58,590 bases of DNA from Ornatilinea sp. (GTDB taxonomy: Bacteria > Chloroflexota > Anaerolineae > Anaerolineales > Anaerolineaceae). Both the position numbers and the translations under genes were made by a program. The notes beneath the pieces are model-generated. The model searched no databases. It was not told where the DNA came from and saw only the letters and a program-made list of their open reading frames with translations. Below, one piece after another: positions 16,259 through 24,964 of this stretch; the stretch's first letter is position 1, and every line of letters begins with the position of its first letter. The stretch is from assembly GCA_018433975.1 (NCBI GenBank), contig JAHDQE010000003.1, positions 1 through 58,590 on the forward strand, in the 5' to 3' direction.

Positions 16259-16744
16259 TTAATTTTCATCAGAATCTTTTATCGGATCTTCATCAAAGAT
16301 GGAGCGCAGCAGCTTTAACCCCTCGATTATCGTATCCAGCTCCTCGTCCGTAAGGCGTGATAAATGCCGGGCGATAAACCGTTGATTGTTCTCCATCAAG
16401 CGCCTGACCTTTTCTTCCCCGAGTTCCGAGATTTCCAGGATGATCCGGCGGCGGTTCTGCGGGTCGCGTTCACGCGTAACCAGTCCAAGGTTTACCAGAC
16501 TATCTACCTGCCGGCTGACAGCGGGAAGGCTGACCTGCGTGCAGGAAGCCAGGTCGCTGATCGTTTCCTGTCCATGATGGATATTGCGAAGAATATGGAA
16601 CATCGCCGGAGTAAAATTCTTCTCAAAGATGATTTCACGGTCTGTTGAGGATTTTGCTTTATGGATTATAAAAGGCAGTGTATCCCAGATCGCCTTTTGA
16701 CACTCCATCAGTCGTTCCGAATTTTTTAAAGACTTTTCTTCCAT
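16259..16744 (-). CDS. MarR family regulator of the ABC exporter
   Basis: A 161-residue winged helix-turn-helix protein: helical N-terminus, recognition region ISDLASCTQVSLPAVSRQVD (about residues 76-95), wing with VTRERDPQNRRRIILEIS, and C-terminal dimerisation helices. It is expected to repress its own operon and release DNA on binding a toxic ligand. The ATG at 16744 is used because a frame extending to 16786 would run through the operator palindrome at 16775-16797. The ABC exporter genes follow closely. Confidence 0.88.
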   Translation of the reverse strand: MEEKSLKNSERLMECQKAIWDTLPFIIHKAKSSTDREIIFEKNFTPAMFHILRNIHHGQETISDLASCTQVSLPAVSRQVDSLVNLGLVTRERDPQNRRRIILEISELGEEKVRRLMENNQRFIARHLSRLTDEELDTIIEGLKLLRSIFDEDPIKDSDEN

Positions 16745-16774
16745 AAACACCAGCCCAAAAAGATTAACATAGTT

Positions 16775-16797
16775 AATAGTTAACAACGTTAACTATT
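16775..16797. promoter_or_regulatory. Palindromic operator for the MarR regulator
   Basis: Perfect 10-base inverted arms AATAGTTAAC / GTTAACTATT separated by AAC. Further partial copies of the half-site (GATTAAC, AGTTAAT) lie at 16762-16776. It sits 31 bases before the MarR start, a suitable place for autorepression. Confidence 0.75.
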
Positions 16798-16858
16798 TTA
16801 TGCGTTTTGGTAAAACTGTCAATATTCTTTTTATAAGAAAAAGATTAGAAACTTTAAT

Positions 16859-18028
16859 CTAGGAAATCTCTTTAGCGGGTTCAGGCCGATTCCAGAACAC
16901 TAAGAGAAACAGGAAGAAAACTGCGCCGGCGATCAGTGTAGTTCCGGTAAGCTGAAAGATAAACCGGATTCCACCGGAAGGATTTAGCTTAGCAAGCAGA
17001 TTGAAAATTAAAGGGGAAGAAAATTGTCCAAAGAACAATGCGCTGCTGATCAGCGAAAGGGCCAGACTGGCTCCATAGGCGGGTACCATCCGTGAGGTTG
17101 TAACCATCAGAATTGGACTGATGACCCCAATCCCTGCCCCAATCGTAAATACGGAGCCCAAAACAGATGTCAGGTCGGACGCATTACTGAGCACCAGGAA
17201 GCCCAGCCCCATGAACAATATGCTGACTGCCGGGGAAAAGCGTTTTAAGATCCGGTTGATCCATCCAAACACCATTCCCACTACAAAAGAACCAAAGGTG
17301 AGGATCGAAACGGCCAACCCGGATACAGCCGGGCCGCCCAAACCTTCCTGCTGGAGGAAAATCGCCAAATTAACCGGCAGGGTATAAAAAACAACCATCA
17401 ACAAGAAGGCCAGAAAAGCCATCCCATAAACTCCCGCGGGAAGTTGAACCGTCCTGCCATGGTCCTCGCCGTTTGAATCGGGTTCAGGTAAATAGTATCC
17501 TGTCAGCAGCATCACCCCAATCGCAACCAGATAAGCCAGAAACGCCAGCCTCCAGTTGATTGCTGCCAGGCTGCCTGCCGCCAGAACCATAACGATTGCG
17601 CCCAGATTGGATACCGCGGACGAGTACCCCATCATTTTAGTGCGCTCCTCTCCGGTAAAAAAGCTGGCGATTAACGACTGGGAAAGCGGCATAATCAGGC
17701 CAACACCTATCCCGAGAATCGCACGGGAAACCAGCAGCATGGTGATATTGGCTGCCAGACCACCGCTTACACCTCCAACCAGATAGAGGGCCAATCCAAC
17801 CATCAGCAGCAGGCGTTTTTTTACTGCCAGTGCCAACTGCCCCGCAAGCAAACTAACCGGAATAACGATCAACTGTGGAAGGGTGGGAATCAGGCGGATG
17901 GAAGTTGGAGCGGCATCCGCAAAGTACTGGCTGATTTTCCCCAGTGAAGGGGAGATTACGGCGCTGGACATGATGGTCAATAAGGATACGGAAAGCACTG
18001 CGGCCTTGAGAAGTTTTTGATTTTCCAT
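16859..18028 (-). CDS. MFS efflux transporter
   Basis: About 389 residues with twelve hydrophobic segments. The motif-A-like loop after helix 2 reads LALAVKKRLLLMVG, and helix 4-5 carries AILGIGVGLIMPLSQSLIASFF, typical of 12-helix drug:proton antiporters. A charged central loop (PEPDSNGEDHGRT) separates the two halves. The ATG at 18028 is preferred. A TTG at 18046 in the same frame is possible. A MarR-family gene lies 60 bases upstream on the same strand, so the pump is probably induced by its own substrates. Substrate is unknown. Confidence 0.88.
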   Translation of the reverse strand: MENQKLLKAAVLSVSLLTIMSSAVISPSLGKISQYFADAAPTSIRLIPTLPQLIVIPVSLLAGQLALAVKKRLLLMVGLALYLVGGVSGGLAANITMLLVSRAILGIGVGLIMPLSQSLIASFFTGEERTKMMGYSSAVSNLGAIVMVLAAGSLAAINWRLAFLAYLVAIGVMLLTGYYLPEPDSNGEDHGRTVQLPAGVYGMAFLAFLLMVVFYTLPVNLAIFLQQEGLGGPAVSGLAVSILTFGSFVVGMVFGWINRILKRFSPAVSILFMGLGFLVLSNASDLTSVLGSVFTIGAGIGVISPILMVTTSRMVPAYGASLALSLISSALFFGQFSSPLIFNLLAKLNPSGGIRFIFQLTGTTLIAGAVFFLFLLVFWNRPEPAKEIS

Positions 18029-18088
18029 GTAAAAGGGGGACTCCAATTTTATACCTGTAAACTATTTATAAAGATGGGTTTGTATCAC

Positions 18089-18529
18089 TCAGGATGCTTT
18101 CTGCTGGGACAGGTTTTGATTCATCCGCTGGATTAGCTTCCAAAAAGTTTCCTTTTCCCGGGCGGAAAATCCCTCAAAGTTAATTTGTTCCAACTTTTGA
18201 CGAAGGATGAAAACTTCTTGCAGCTTCTTTTTCCCTGCATCCGTGAGATATACCCTTGAAATACGCTGGTCGTCCGGGTCCGAATGGCGCACAATGAGCC
18301 TGCTTTTTTCCATTCGCTGAAGGGTGTTGGTCATTGAGGCTGCCCGTACGCAGGACCGGACTGCGATCTCATTCTGTGTCAATCCTTCCTGGTCGGCAAG
18401 CAGCAGCAGGACAATATCCTGCCCGGGAGCCAGGCCAATTTCCTCCAGGAGCTGGTGTTTTGTATCGCGGAGCAGTTTGCAGGTTTGCATCATCAGTAAA
18501 TTGTTGGTGTTTTTACGAATATCCGGCAT
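18089..18529 (-). CDS. MarR family regulator of the MFS pump
   Basis: A 146-residue MarR-family protein: helix-turn-helix LTQNEIAVRSCVRAASMTNT (about residues 50-69), wing VRHSDPDDQRISRVYLTDAG, then C-terminal dimerisation helices. It probably represses itself and the MFS gene downstream. Its start faces an elaborate operator at 18548-18586, shared with the divergent thioredoxin gene region. Two cysteines are present, one within the recognition helix region (Cys61 area). Redox sensing of the OhrR kind is conceivable but unproved. Confidence 0.88.
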   Translation of the reverse strand: MPDIRKNTNNLLMMQTCKLLRDTKHQLLEEIGLAPGQDIVLLLLADQEGLTQNEIAVRSCVRAASMTNTLQRMEKSRLIVRHSDPDDQRISRVYLTDAGKKKLQEVFILRQKLEQINFEGFSAREKETFWKLIQRMNQNLSQQKAS

Positions 18530-18547
18530 GATTTTGATTCTCTTGAT

Positions 18548-18586
18548 ATATACTTAGTCGGCTAAATGTTAGGTGGCTAAGTATAT
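18548..18586. promoter_or_regulatory. Double-dyad operator upstream of the MarR-MFS operon
   Basis: Two copies of TTAG-N4-CTAA (18554-18565 and 18569-18580), 15 bases centre to centre. Both lie inside a larger perfect inverted repeat ATATACTTAG / CTAAGTATAT (18548-18557, 18577-18586). The layout fits two MarR dimers side by side just upstream of the regulator's start codon. Confidence 0.7.
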
Positions 18587-18647
18587 GCTTGATTGGGTCC
18601 CCCTGTCAAGGGGAAGGCAGCAATGTTCGCCAATTAAGAACGACTGC

Positions 18648-18677
18648 TTGCGTAACTTCCCCGGCCTGCGCTATACT
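18648..18677 (+). promoter_or_regulatory. Promoter for the thioredoxin gene
   Basis: TTGCGT (18648-18653), an 18-base spacer and TATACT (18672-18677), about 40 bases before the ATG at 18717. Confidence 0.5.
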
Positions 18678-18716
18678 TTTGAAACATACAAGATTTTCTA
18701 AAAAAGAGAGTACAGG

Positions 18717-19040
18717 ATGAGTGATTTTATTGCTGTCGATGAATCAAATTTTGAACAGGTTGTTTTGAAAGCAGAGAAGCCCCTGCTGTTGGAGTTTGGC
18801 GCTCCGTGGTGCCGGCCCTGTAAAAGCCTGGAACCGATTCTGTCCCGCCTGGAGGTGGAATGGGGCGGCCGGGCGCAGATTGCCAGTTTGAATGTGGATG
18901 AATGTGTTGGTTTAACGATGCGGTATCAGGTCATCAGTGTCCCCACCACCATTCTGTTTGTCCAAGGCGAAGAAAAAGTTCGTTTCTCCGGTTTGCAGAA
19001 ACCGGACCGGATCCGGGAGCAGATCGAGCCCTATCTTTAA
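18717..19040 (+). CDS. Thioredoxin
   Basis: A 107-residue thioredoxin-fold protein with the redox motif WCRPC (about residues 31-35) in place of the more usual WCGPC, and the conserved cis-Pro in VPTT. It is of normal length and probably reduces protein disulfides in the cytoplasm. The S9 peptidase gene follows after 30 bases on the same strand and may be co-transcribed, although it has its own strong ribosome-binding site. Confidence 0.92.
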   Translation: MSDFIAVDESNFEQVVLKAEKPLLLEFGAPWCRPCKSLEPILSRLEVEWGGRAQIASLNVDECVGLTMRYQVISVPTTILFVQGEEKVRFSGLQKPDRIREQIEPYL

Positions 19041-19070
19041 AAAGCGTTAAGTCCTGAATCGAGGTGATTT

Positions 19071-20960
19071 ATGCCGAATGTCAATCCGAAATCCGTTGCA
19101 CCGTTTGGGATGTGGCCCAGCCCCATCTCACCGTTAATGGTCAGCCGCAGCATGCGTCTGGATGAGGTTCTATGGAACCGGGCGGGGGATACCTTGCTCT
19201 GTGTTGAGCGGCGAGATGGAAGAGGAACGGTGATTGCCCATCCTCTTGAAGATGCATTCCGCGAACTGACCCCGGAAAACAGCATCCGCGGCGGCGTGGG
19301 GTATGGAGGAGGGGAACTGGCAGTTTCGGATGATGCGGTTTTCTTTGCCGACCACGACGGGCGATTATACCGCCGTCCACTGGGGTACGGCAGCTCAGAC
19401 CCCATTACACCTCCCTTTGGTGCAGTGGCTTCTCCGGCCGTCTCTCCGGACGGCAAATGGCTGGCATACGTCTTCAGCGATGGGCAAACGGATTTGATTG
19501 GACTGATCGATACAAAAGGACGGGACTGGCCGCGGCAGCTTGTTCGCGGCGCGGATTTCTATATGCAGCCGGTGTGGCATCCATCCGGAAACCTTCTGGC
19601 CTGGGTGGAATGGAACCATCCCAATATGCCCTGGGATGGTTCGCGCCTGATGTTGGGAAGGCTGGAAGGCGAAATCCCCCAGGCTGCAGGAACCACATAT
19701 ATCGCGGGCGGAGATGACGTCCCGGTTTTCCAACCGGAATTTTCACCGGATGGGCGCTGGCTGAGCTATATCATCAGCAATGGCGAGTGGGAAGATCTGG
19801 TGGTACGCGATCTGGAAAGCGGAAAAGAACGAACCCTTGTGACAGGGGATGGTTTTATGCTTTCTCTCCCTGCCTGGGTACAGGGTATGCGCTCTCAGGG
19901 ATGGGGCCACACCAGCCAATGGATTTACTACATCCGCAACCAACCCGGGTTGTTCAGCCTGTGGAAGGTTGATCCGGCAACCGGGCAGTCCGTCCAGATT
20001 CCGACAGAACCCTACACCTATCTGACACAACTTACCGTTTCCCCGATCCGGGAGGAAGTCGCTTTCAAAGCTTCTTCTCCATCTATCCCGGACCGGATCG
20101 TACGCTGGGATGGAAAGCGGCTGCGGACTGTCGTCCGCAGCGATGCCGAAAGTATCCCGCCGGAAATGCTGGCCGAACCCAAATTGATCCAATGGCAGGC
20201 ACCGGATGGAACTCAGGTTTCGGGCAGCTATTACCCGCCTCTGCATTCAAGCTTTATGGGAGAGGGACTGCCCCCGGTAATTGTGTATGTCCACGGCGGA
20301 CCCACCTCCCAGCAGTATGTCAAATTCTCTTACGAACGGGCCTATTTCACCACCCGGGGGTACGGGTATTTTGAGTTGAACTTCCGGGGCAGCACAGGGC
20401 ACGGGCGTTCTTATCAACTGGCACAGCGAGGCCGATGGGGAGAAGTTGATGTGGAGGATACGACCGGGGCTGCTCAGGCGCTGATTGAACATGAACTGGC
20501 CGACCCCAGGAAGCTGGTGATCTGCGGTGGAAGCTCTGGAGGTTACGCCGTGCTGAATACCTTGATCCATTATCCGGGGCTTTATAAAGCCGGGATCTGT
20601 CTGTACGGAGTCAGCAACCTGTTCAGTATCTCCATAGATACCCATAAATTTGAGGCGCGTTATAACGATCATCTGTTAGGAGCATTGCCGGAAGCCGCCG
20701 GACGCTACCAGGCATGGTCTCCGGTGTTCCATGCGGACCGTATCCGCGACCCACTGGCAGTTTTTCAGGGAACCGACGACCATGTTGTGCCCCCTGCACA
20801 ATCGGAGGAAATCGTTCAGTCACTGCAGCGCCATGGCGTACCGCATGTCTACCGGGTTTATGAAGGGGAAGGCCATGGTTTCCGGAAGAGTGAAACTATA
20901 GCGGATTACCTCCAGCGTACAGAACGGTTTTTGCAGGAGTTCGTGCTGTTTGCGCCCTGA
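19071..20960 (+). CDS. S9 family prolyl oligopeptidase-like serine peptidase
   Basis: A 629-residue protein with an N-terminal WD40/PD40-type propeller (about residues 60-350: PAVSPDGKWLAYV, PEFSPDGRWLSYI) and a C-terminal alpha/beta hydrolase domain. The oxyanion region VYVHGGPTS and the nucleophile elbow GGSSGG (Ser near residue 487) are followed by the Asp segment QGTDDHVVPP and the His segment GEGHGF, forming a full catalytic triad. It is probably an oligopeptidase or acylaminoacyl-peptidase acting in the cytoplasm, as no signal peptide is seen. AGGTGATTT immediately upstream of the ATG is a strong ribosome-binding site. Confidence 0.92.
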   Translation: MPNVNPKSVAPFGMWPSPISPLMVSRSMRLDEVLWNRAGDTLLCVERRDGRGTVIAHPLEDAFRELTPENSIRGGVGYGGGELAVSDDAVFFADHDGRLYRRPLGYGSSDPITPPFGAVASPAVSPDGKWLAYVFSDGQTDLIGLIDTKGRDWPRQLVRGADFYMQPVWHPSGNLLAWVEWNHPNMPWDGSRLMLGRLEGEIPQAAGTTYIAGGDDVPVFQPEFSPDGRWLSYIISNGEWEDLVVRDLESGKERTLVTGDGFMLSLPAWVQGMRSQGWGHTSQWIYYIRNQPGLFSLWKVDPATGQSVQIPTEPYTYLTQLTVSPIREEVAFKASSPSIPDRIVRWDGKRLRTVVRSDAESIPPEMLAEPKLIQWQAPDGTQVSGSYYPPLHSSFMGEGLPPVIVYVHGGPTSQQYVKFSYERAYFTTRGYGYFELNFRGSTGHGRSYQLAQRGRWGEVDVEDTTGAAQALIEHELADPRKLVICGGSSGGYAVLNTLIHYPGLYKAGICLYGVSNLFSISIDTHKFEARYNDHLLGALPEAAGRYQAWSPVFHADRIRDPLAVFQGTDDHVVPPAQSEEIVQSLQRHGVPHVYRVYEGEGHGFRKSETIADYLQRTERFLQEFVLFAP

Positions 20961-21080
20961 TGGGAGGGAAATGAGTTTATACCTGAAACGGAAATTCCCT
21001 GAAATACGGAGGGAATGGGCTTGCATCCCGGCTCATTCTGCTCAATAATTGTACGAGATGAAAACGCGGGAGAATCCTTG

Positions 21081-22016
21081 ATGACTGAATCCGGTAGCTT
21101 TGAAATCCGCTTTTGGGGAGTATGCGGAAGCCACCCCATGCCCCAAAAGTCCAAAATGCGGCATGGGGGAAATACTTCTTGTGTTGAAATCTCTGTTAAC
21201 GGGTATACCCTGATCCTCGATGCGGGGACGGGAATTATCCCATTGGGGAAAGAGCTCCTCGCCCGGGCTCATGAGAAGGAAGATCGGGTCAGTGCGCTGC
21301 TGTTGTTGAGCCATTATCACCATGACCATACTCAGGGTTTTCCGTTTTTCGGCCCGGTCTATACAGCCGACAGCAAATTGTGGGTGTTGGGTCCCGAGCT
21401 GGAGAATGTCAGCCCAAAGGACGTGTTAGCGGATGTGATGCATTCCCCATATTTTCCGGTCCGGCTGCGTGATTTGAATGCAGAGCTTTGCTTTGAAACG
21501 CTGAATGAGGACGATGAGATTTTATTGGGGGAAGAAGTTGGCGGCGTAAAAGTCCTTCATTCCGGTGACCCGCGGCCGTGGACTTCCGCGGATCTGGTGC
21601 GAATCCAGCTCGTGCAGTCCACCCGCCACCCCGGCGGGGTGCTGGTTTACCGGATCTCCTGGCGGGGAGCCTCGGTGGTATATGCCTCGGATATGGAAAA
21701 TTATCCCGAGGGAGATGAATGGCTAGTTTCCTTCGCGCAGGGGACGGATTTGTTGATCCACGATGCTCAATACACGGATGCGCACTATTGGGGGGAAGCC
21801 CCGGGCTGTGCCAACACTCAGGGTTACGGTCACTCTACCATCAGCATGGCCTGTCAGGTTGCCAATGCCGCGCAGGTAGGGGGGCTGGCACTGTTCCATC
21901 ATTCGCCTGAATATGACGATGAGCGGCTGGATCAGATTGAAGCCGAAGCGAAAGCGCTTTTCCCGGAGGCATTGATGGCTTATGAAGGGTTGATGATCCG
22001 GTTATTGGAGCGATGA
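21081..22016 (+). CDS. MBL-fold metallo-hydrolase
   Basis: A 311-residue metallo-beta-lactamase-fold protein. It opens with the strand FEIRFWGVCGSHP, then LDAGTGIIPLG and the metal motif HYHHDH (HxHxDH, about residue 80). Further possible ligands lie in STRHPGGVLVYR, ASDMEN (Asp) and HHSPEYDD near the end. The layout resembles RNase Z/PqqB/phosphodiesterase-like members rather than beta-lactamases. The ATG at 21081 is preferred over 21015. The gene converges on the alpha/beta hydrolase at 22096. The substrate is not evident. Confidence 0.85.
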   Translation: MTESGSFEIRFWGVCGSHPMPQKSKMRHGGNTSCVEISVNGYTLILDAGTGIIPLGKELLARAHEKEDRVSALLLLSHYHHDHTQGFPFFGPVYTADSKLWVLGPELENVSPKDVLADVMHSPYFPVRLRDLNAELCFETLNEDDEILLGEEVGGVKVLHSGDPRPWTSADLVRIQLVQSTRHPGGVLVYRISWRGASVVYASDMENYPEGDEWLVSFAQGTDLLIHDAQYTDAHYWGEAPGCANTQGYGHSTISMACQVANAAQVGGLALFHHSPEYDDERLDQIEAEAKALFPEALMAYEGLMIRLLER

Positions 22017-22095
22017 TCCAAACGATCTGCCGATCCCCTGAAACGGCATTGGAGCCGGCTCACCCGGGGCAAACCGGATGATTCAATAGGAGTAA

Positions 22096-22860
22096 TTAAT
22101 TCCTTATTCGGGATAAAAAACCGGAAAGGCTGCGGGCAAGGACTTTGGGCTTTTCCAACAGGAGCATGTGCCCGGCCCCCGGGAAAATCTCCAGTTCGGC
22201 GTTTGGAATCCGATCTGCCAGATAACGTGAATAGTAAGTTGGTGTCAGCCGGTCTTCCGTTCCTACGGCGATCCAGGTTGGGCAGGTGAGCCGGGAAACC
22301 TCTTCGCAGCGGTCAAAGCGGTTGCAGGCAACCCAGTCGCCATACAGGACGCCCGGGCGGACGGTTCGCAGCATGTTAAGCGTTTTTTTAACGATGAGCT
22401 CATCCGCTGCCGATCCAAACAGGCGTTTTTCCAGAAGCTTGTAAGCCAGCGAAAGCGTGGAAGGGTTAGAAAGTGTTTCCAGGATTTCCGCCGACATGGC
22501 AAGACAGGCTCCGCTGGAAATAAGCCCCAGAGCGGCCACCCGGTCGGGAGCAGTCAGCCCCATTTCCAGGGCAACACACCCTCCCAGAGAATGGCCCACC
22601 AGAATTGCGCTGTAGATGTTCAGGCTGGAGAGAAATTCTTCCACTGCCTGCGTATAACTTTCAATGGAATGCAGCGCTACTCCCTGAGATTTTCCATGTC
22701 CGGGTAAATCCAGAGCTAAAACCCGGCATCCTTTTAACCGCCGGATCTCGGCAGGCCATACCAGATGGTTGCTGCCTGCACCGTGAATTAAGACAACCGG
22801 AGGAAAGATTTTTCCCCCGGCATTGGACTCGGCATAGTAGATCCCATTGACTTGTGGCAT
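22096..22860 (-). CDS. Alpha/beta hydrolase
   Basis: A 254-residue alpha/beta-hydrolase-fold protein: oxyanion segment VLIHGAGSNHLVW, nucleophile elbow GHSLGG (Ser near residue 98), acid within VGTEDRLTP, and His in GAGHMLLLEKP. The triad is complete and the length normal for esterases or lipases of the BioH/MhpC type. It starts 24 bases after the stop of the histidine kinase on the same strand, so the two are likely co-transcribed. No signal peptide is visible and specificity is unknown. Confidence 0.9.
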   Translation of the reverse strand: MPQVNGIYYAESNAGGKIFPPVVLIHGAGSNHLVWPAEIRRLKGCRVLALDLPGHGKSQGVALHSIESYTQAVEEFLSSLNIYSAILVGHSLGGCVALEMGLTAPDRVAALGLISSGACLAMSAEILETLSNPSTLSLAYKLLEKRLFGSAADELIVKKTLNMLRTVRPGVLYGDWVACNRFDRCEEVSRLTCPTWIAVGTEDRLTPTYYSRYLADRIPNAELEIFPGAGHMLLLEKPKVLARSLSGFLSRIRN

Positions 22861-22884
22861 GAATGTTGTGTCCGATGTAATAAG

Positions 22885-24651
22885 TTAAGCGTGAATCTGA
22901 CCGCGGCGCAGCCGGTCGATGGCCTGGTCCGTCAGGGGGATAAGAACGCGAACGCGGGTTCCCTTTCCGGGAATCGAATCGAGCTTCAGCAGGCCGTTGA
23001 CCAGATCCGTACGTTCCTGGAGGTTGACCATTCCCAGGCTGCCGCGTTGTTGATAATCGCTGGTGACCGATTCAATATCAAAGCCGACACCGTTGTCGAT
23101 GATTTCCAGAGCAGCGATGTCGGTCTCTTCCGGAGCGTATTTAAGGCGGACCATGATCTGGTTGGCCTTGGCGTGTTTACGGGCATTGTTGACCGCTTCT
23201 TCGGCCAGGAAGAAGACTACGGTCTGTTTGCCAATTTCTAACCGCTCCACTACTGCCTCATCCACATCCACCTGAACATTCTGCTGATAAGTCTGCTCCA
23301 TCCGTTTGCTCATGGTGTTTAAAGCGGAGATCAATCCTTCCGATTCGAGCACCAGCGGGCGCAGTGTGAACAGCATGTGACGGATTTCTTTGGTGGTGTT
23401 GCGGGCCAACTCCTCGATCTGTTCCAATTCGGCTTCCGGGTCGCCGGTGTTCAATTCCATCATCTTGCGAACAACATTGACCCGCATGGCGATGGAGGAA
23501 ACGGACTGGGTAGGGCCGTCATGCAGGTCGCGGGCCAGTTTCTTGCGGGCCTCTTCCTGTGATTCAACAATCCGTTCCTTTTCTTCCCGGACTTCCTGGA
23601 AGAGACGCGCGTTTTGAATGGAAACGACCGCCTGATGGCCGATCATCTCAAGCAAAATGCTGTTTTCTTCCGTAAAGAAATCCGGATCGGGGTGTGCATA
23701 CAGGATGATGCCGTAAGCGTTGAGGCCACGGATCATCGGTAGCACCAGCGCGCTTTTACAATCCTGGAGAATGATCATTTGACCCATTTCCGGGTCTTTT
23801 GAGGGGTCCGCCAACTGCTGCGGCTCGCCGGTTTCAATGGCTTTACTGGCGGCACCTGCTTCGGCCGGGAGCGTAACCTTCATATCCCGGGGAGGGAACC
23901 GCCGCGCGGAAACCACTTTTAACTTGCGCCCATCGAAGAGCATCACGGCGCTGACCATTTGTCCGGCGGGCGTATCCATTCCCCCCAACACATTGGTGCT
24001 CAGGTCGAGTACGGCATCGATCACGACTTCATAGTTCAGGGTGGCGCTGACTTCCTCTACCATGTGGTAGAAAACCTGCATGCGCTCGCGCTCTTTCCTT
24101 TGCACCTGCTGTTCATTTTCCAGCCGCAGGCGCAGCCTGCCCTGATAGACCGCACGCAGTTTTTTCATCAGGAGCTGGCTGGCAATGCCCATCACGGCAC
24201 CGATCAGCACATGGAGCCCAAACAGAATCCCCAGCGTAATAGGGGTTAGAGCCTGGCGGTTAAAATAATAGGTCCAACCGCCTTCCAGCAGCGGGAAGAG
24301 GAGCGCCACGAGGAGACTGCGATACCATTCAATATAAATCGCGGCAGAGAGAATCCCCATCACTCCGGCCCACACGATTGGCCCCATTATTCCGCCGGAG
24401 AATATAAACAGCGCTACACTGATGCCGACATCTACCGTGACATTGATGAAGCGGTGAGCACTCATGCGCTGGTTAAAAGCTGCCATCAGCGTGTTGAAAA
24501 TATTCCAGAGCACCGCGACGCCCAGTGCCAGGGCCAGTTCCAACTGCAACGCATTGGCTTGTGCGAGAGCAGCCAGGATGCCCAGGATTCCGAGCCAGCG
24601 CAGAGAAATGGCAAACCAATCTGCCAGGAATGGATAATCGGCTTTACGCAT
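22885..24651 (-). CDS. Membrane histidine kinase, NarX/DesK type, with GAF domain
   Basis: A 588-residue sensor kinase. The N-terminus has about five to six membrane helices (residues about 12-175), then a coiled-coil linker, a GAF domain (about 205-355, SATLNYEVVIDAVLDLSTN ... IGHQAVVSIQNARLF), a HisKA_3 dimerisation helix with LARDLHDGPTQS (phospho-His near residue 370), and a HATPase_c domain (NNARKHA, DNGVGFDI, GSLGMVNLQER, GKGTRVRV). The partner should be a NarL/LuxR-type response regulator, but none is encoded in this window, so it is an orphan here. The 313 bases upstream hold no gene. Confidence 0.9.
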   Translation of the reverse strand: MRKADYPFLADWFAISLRWLGILGILAALAQANALQLELALALGVAVLWNIFNTLMAAFNQRMSAHRFINVTVDVGISVALFIFSGGIMGPIVWAGVMGILSAAIYIEWYRSLLVALLFPLLEGGWTYYFNRQALTPITLGILFGLHVLIGAVMGIASQLLMKKLRAVYQGRLRLRLENEQQVQRKERERMQVFYHMVEEVSATLNYEVVIDAVLDLSTNVLGGMDTPAGQMVSAVMLFDGRKLKVVSARRFPPRDMKVTLPAEAGAASKAIETGEPQQLADPSKDPEMGQMIILQDCKSALVLPMIRGLNAYGIILYAHPDPDFFTEENSILLEMIGHQAVVSIQNARLFQEVREEKERIVESQEEARKKLARDLHDGPTQSVSSIAMRVNVVRKMMELNTGDPEAELEQIEELARNTTKEIRHMLFTLRPLVLESEGLISALNTMSKRMEQTYQQNVQVDVDEAVVERLEIGKQTVVFFLAEEAVNNARKHAKANQIMVRLKYAPEETDIAALEIIDNGVGFDIESVTSDYQQRGSLGMVNLQERTDLVNGLLKLDSIPGKGTRVRVLIPLTDQAIDRLRRGQIHA

Positions 24652-24964
24652 AGGACTATCTTATCTTAAATATTCTTTCCGTGCCACAGATTTTCAGACA
24701 GGAAATGTTGAGTTTGTCATGTATTCATTCGGCAGTTTAAAAGTGTTTTCGGTTTTCCCAATATTGCCGGAATGGCACGGTACTGCCGTCAGAGAAACAT
24801 TAGGCTTGTGCAGAGCTGATGAACGGGATTTTGACCTGTTCATTATAGGATGGGCATCCTGACAGGGTCAACTTACAGGAGCATTACAAACACCGTTCCT
24901 TCAGGATGCCTGTTCTCGCGGGAAAGCAGCGGCCCCATGTAACTGGCATAGGTATGATGCCGGG
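24652..24964. other. Intergenic region without a recognised gene
   Basis: This 313-base gap lies between two minus-strand genes and should contain the promoter of the histidine kinase. I see no reading frame with a credible start and only weak inverted repeats, for example the arms GAACGGG and CCTGTTC, which are not exact complements. No firm call is made. Confidence 0.3.
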
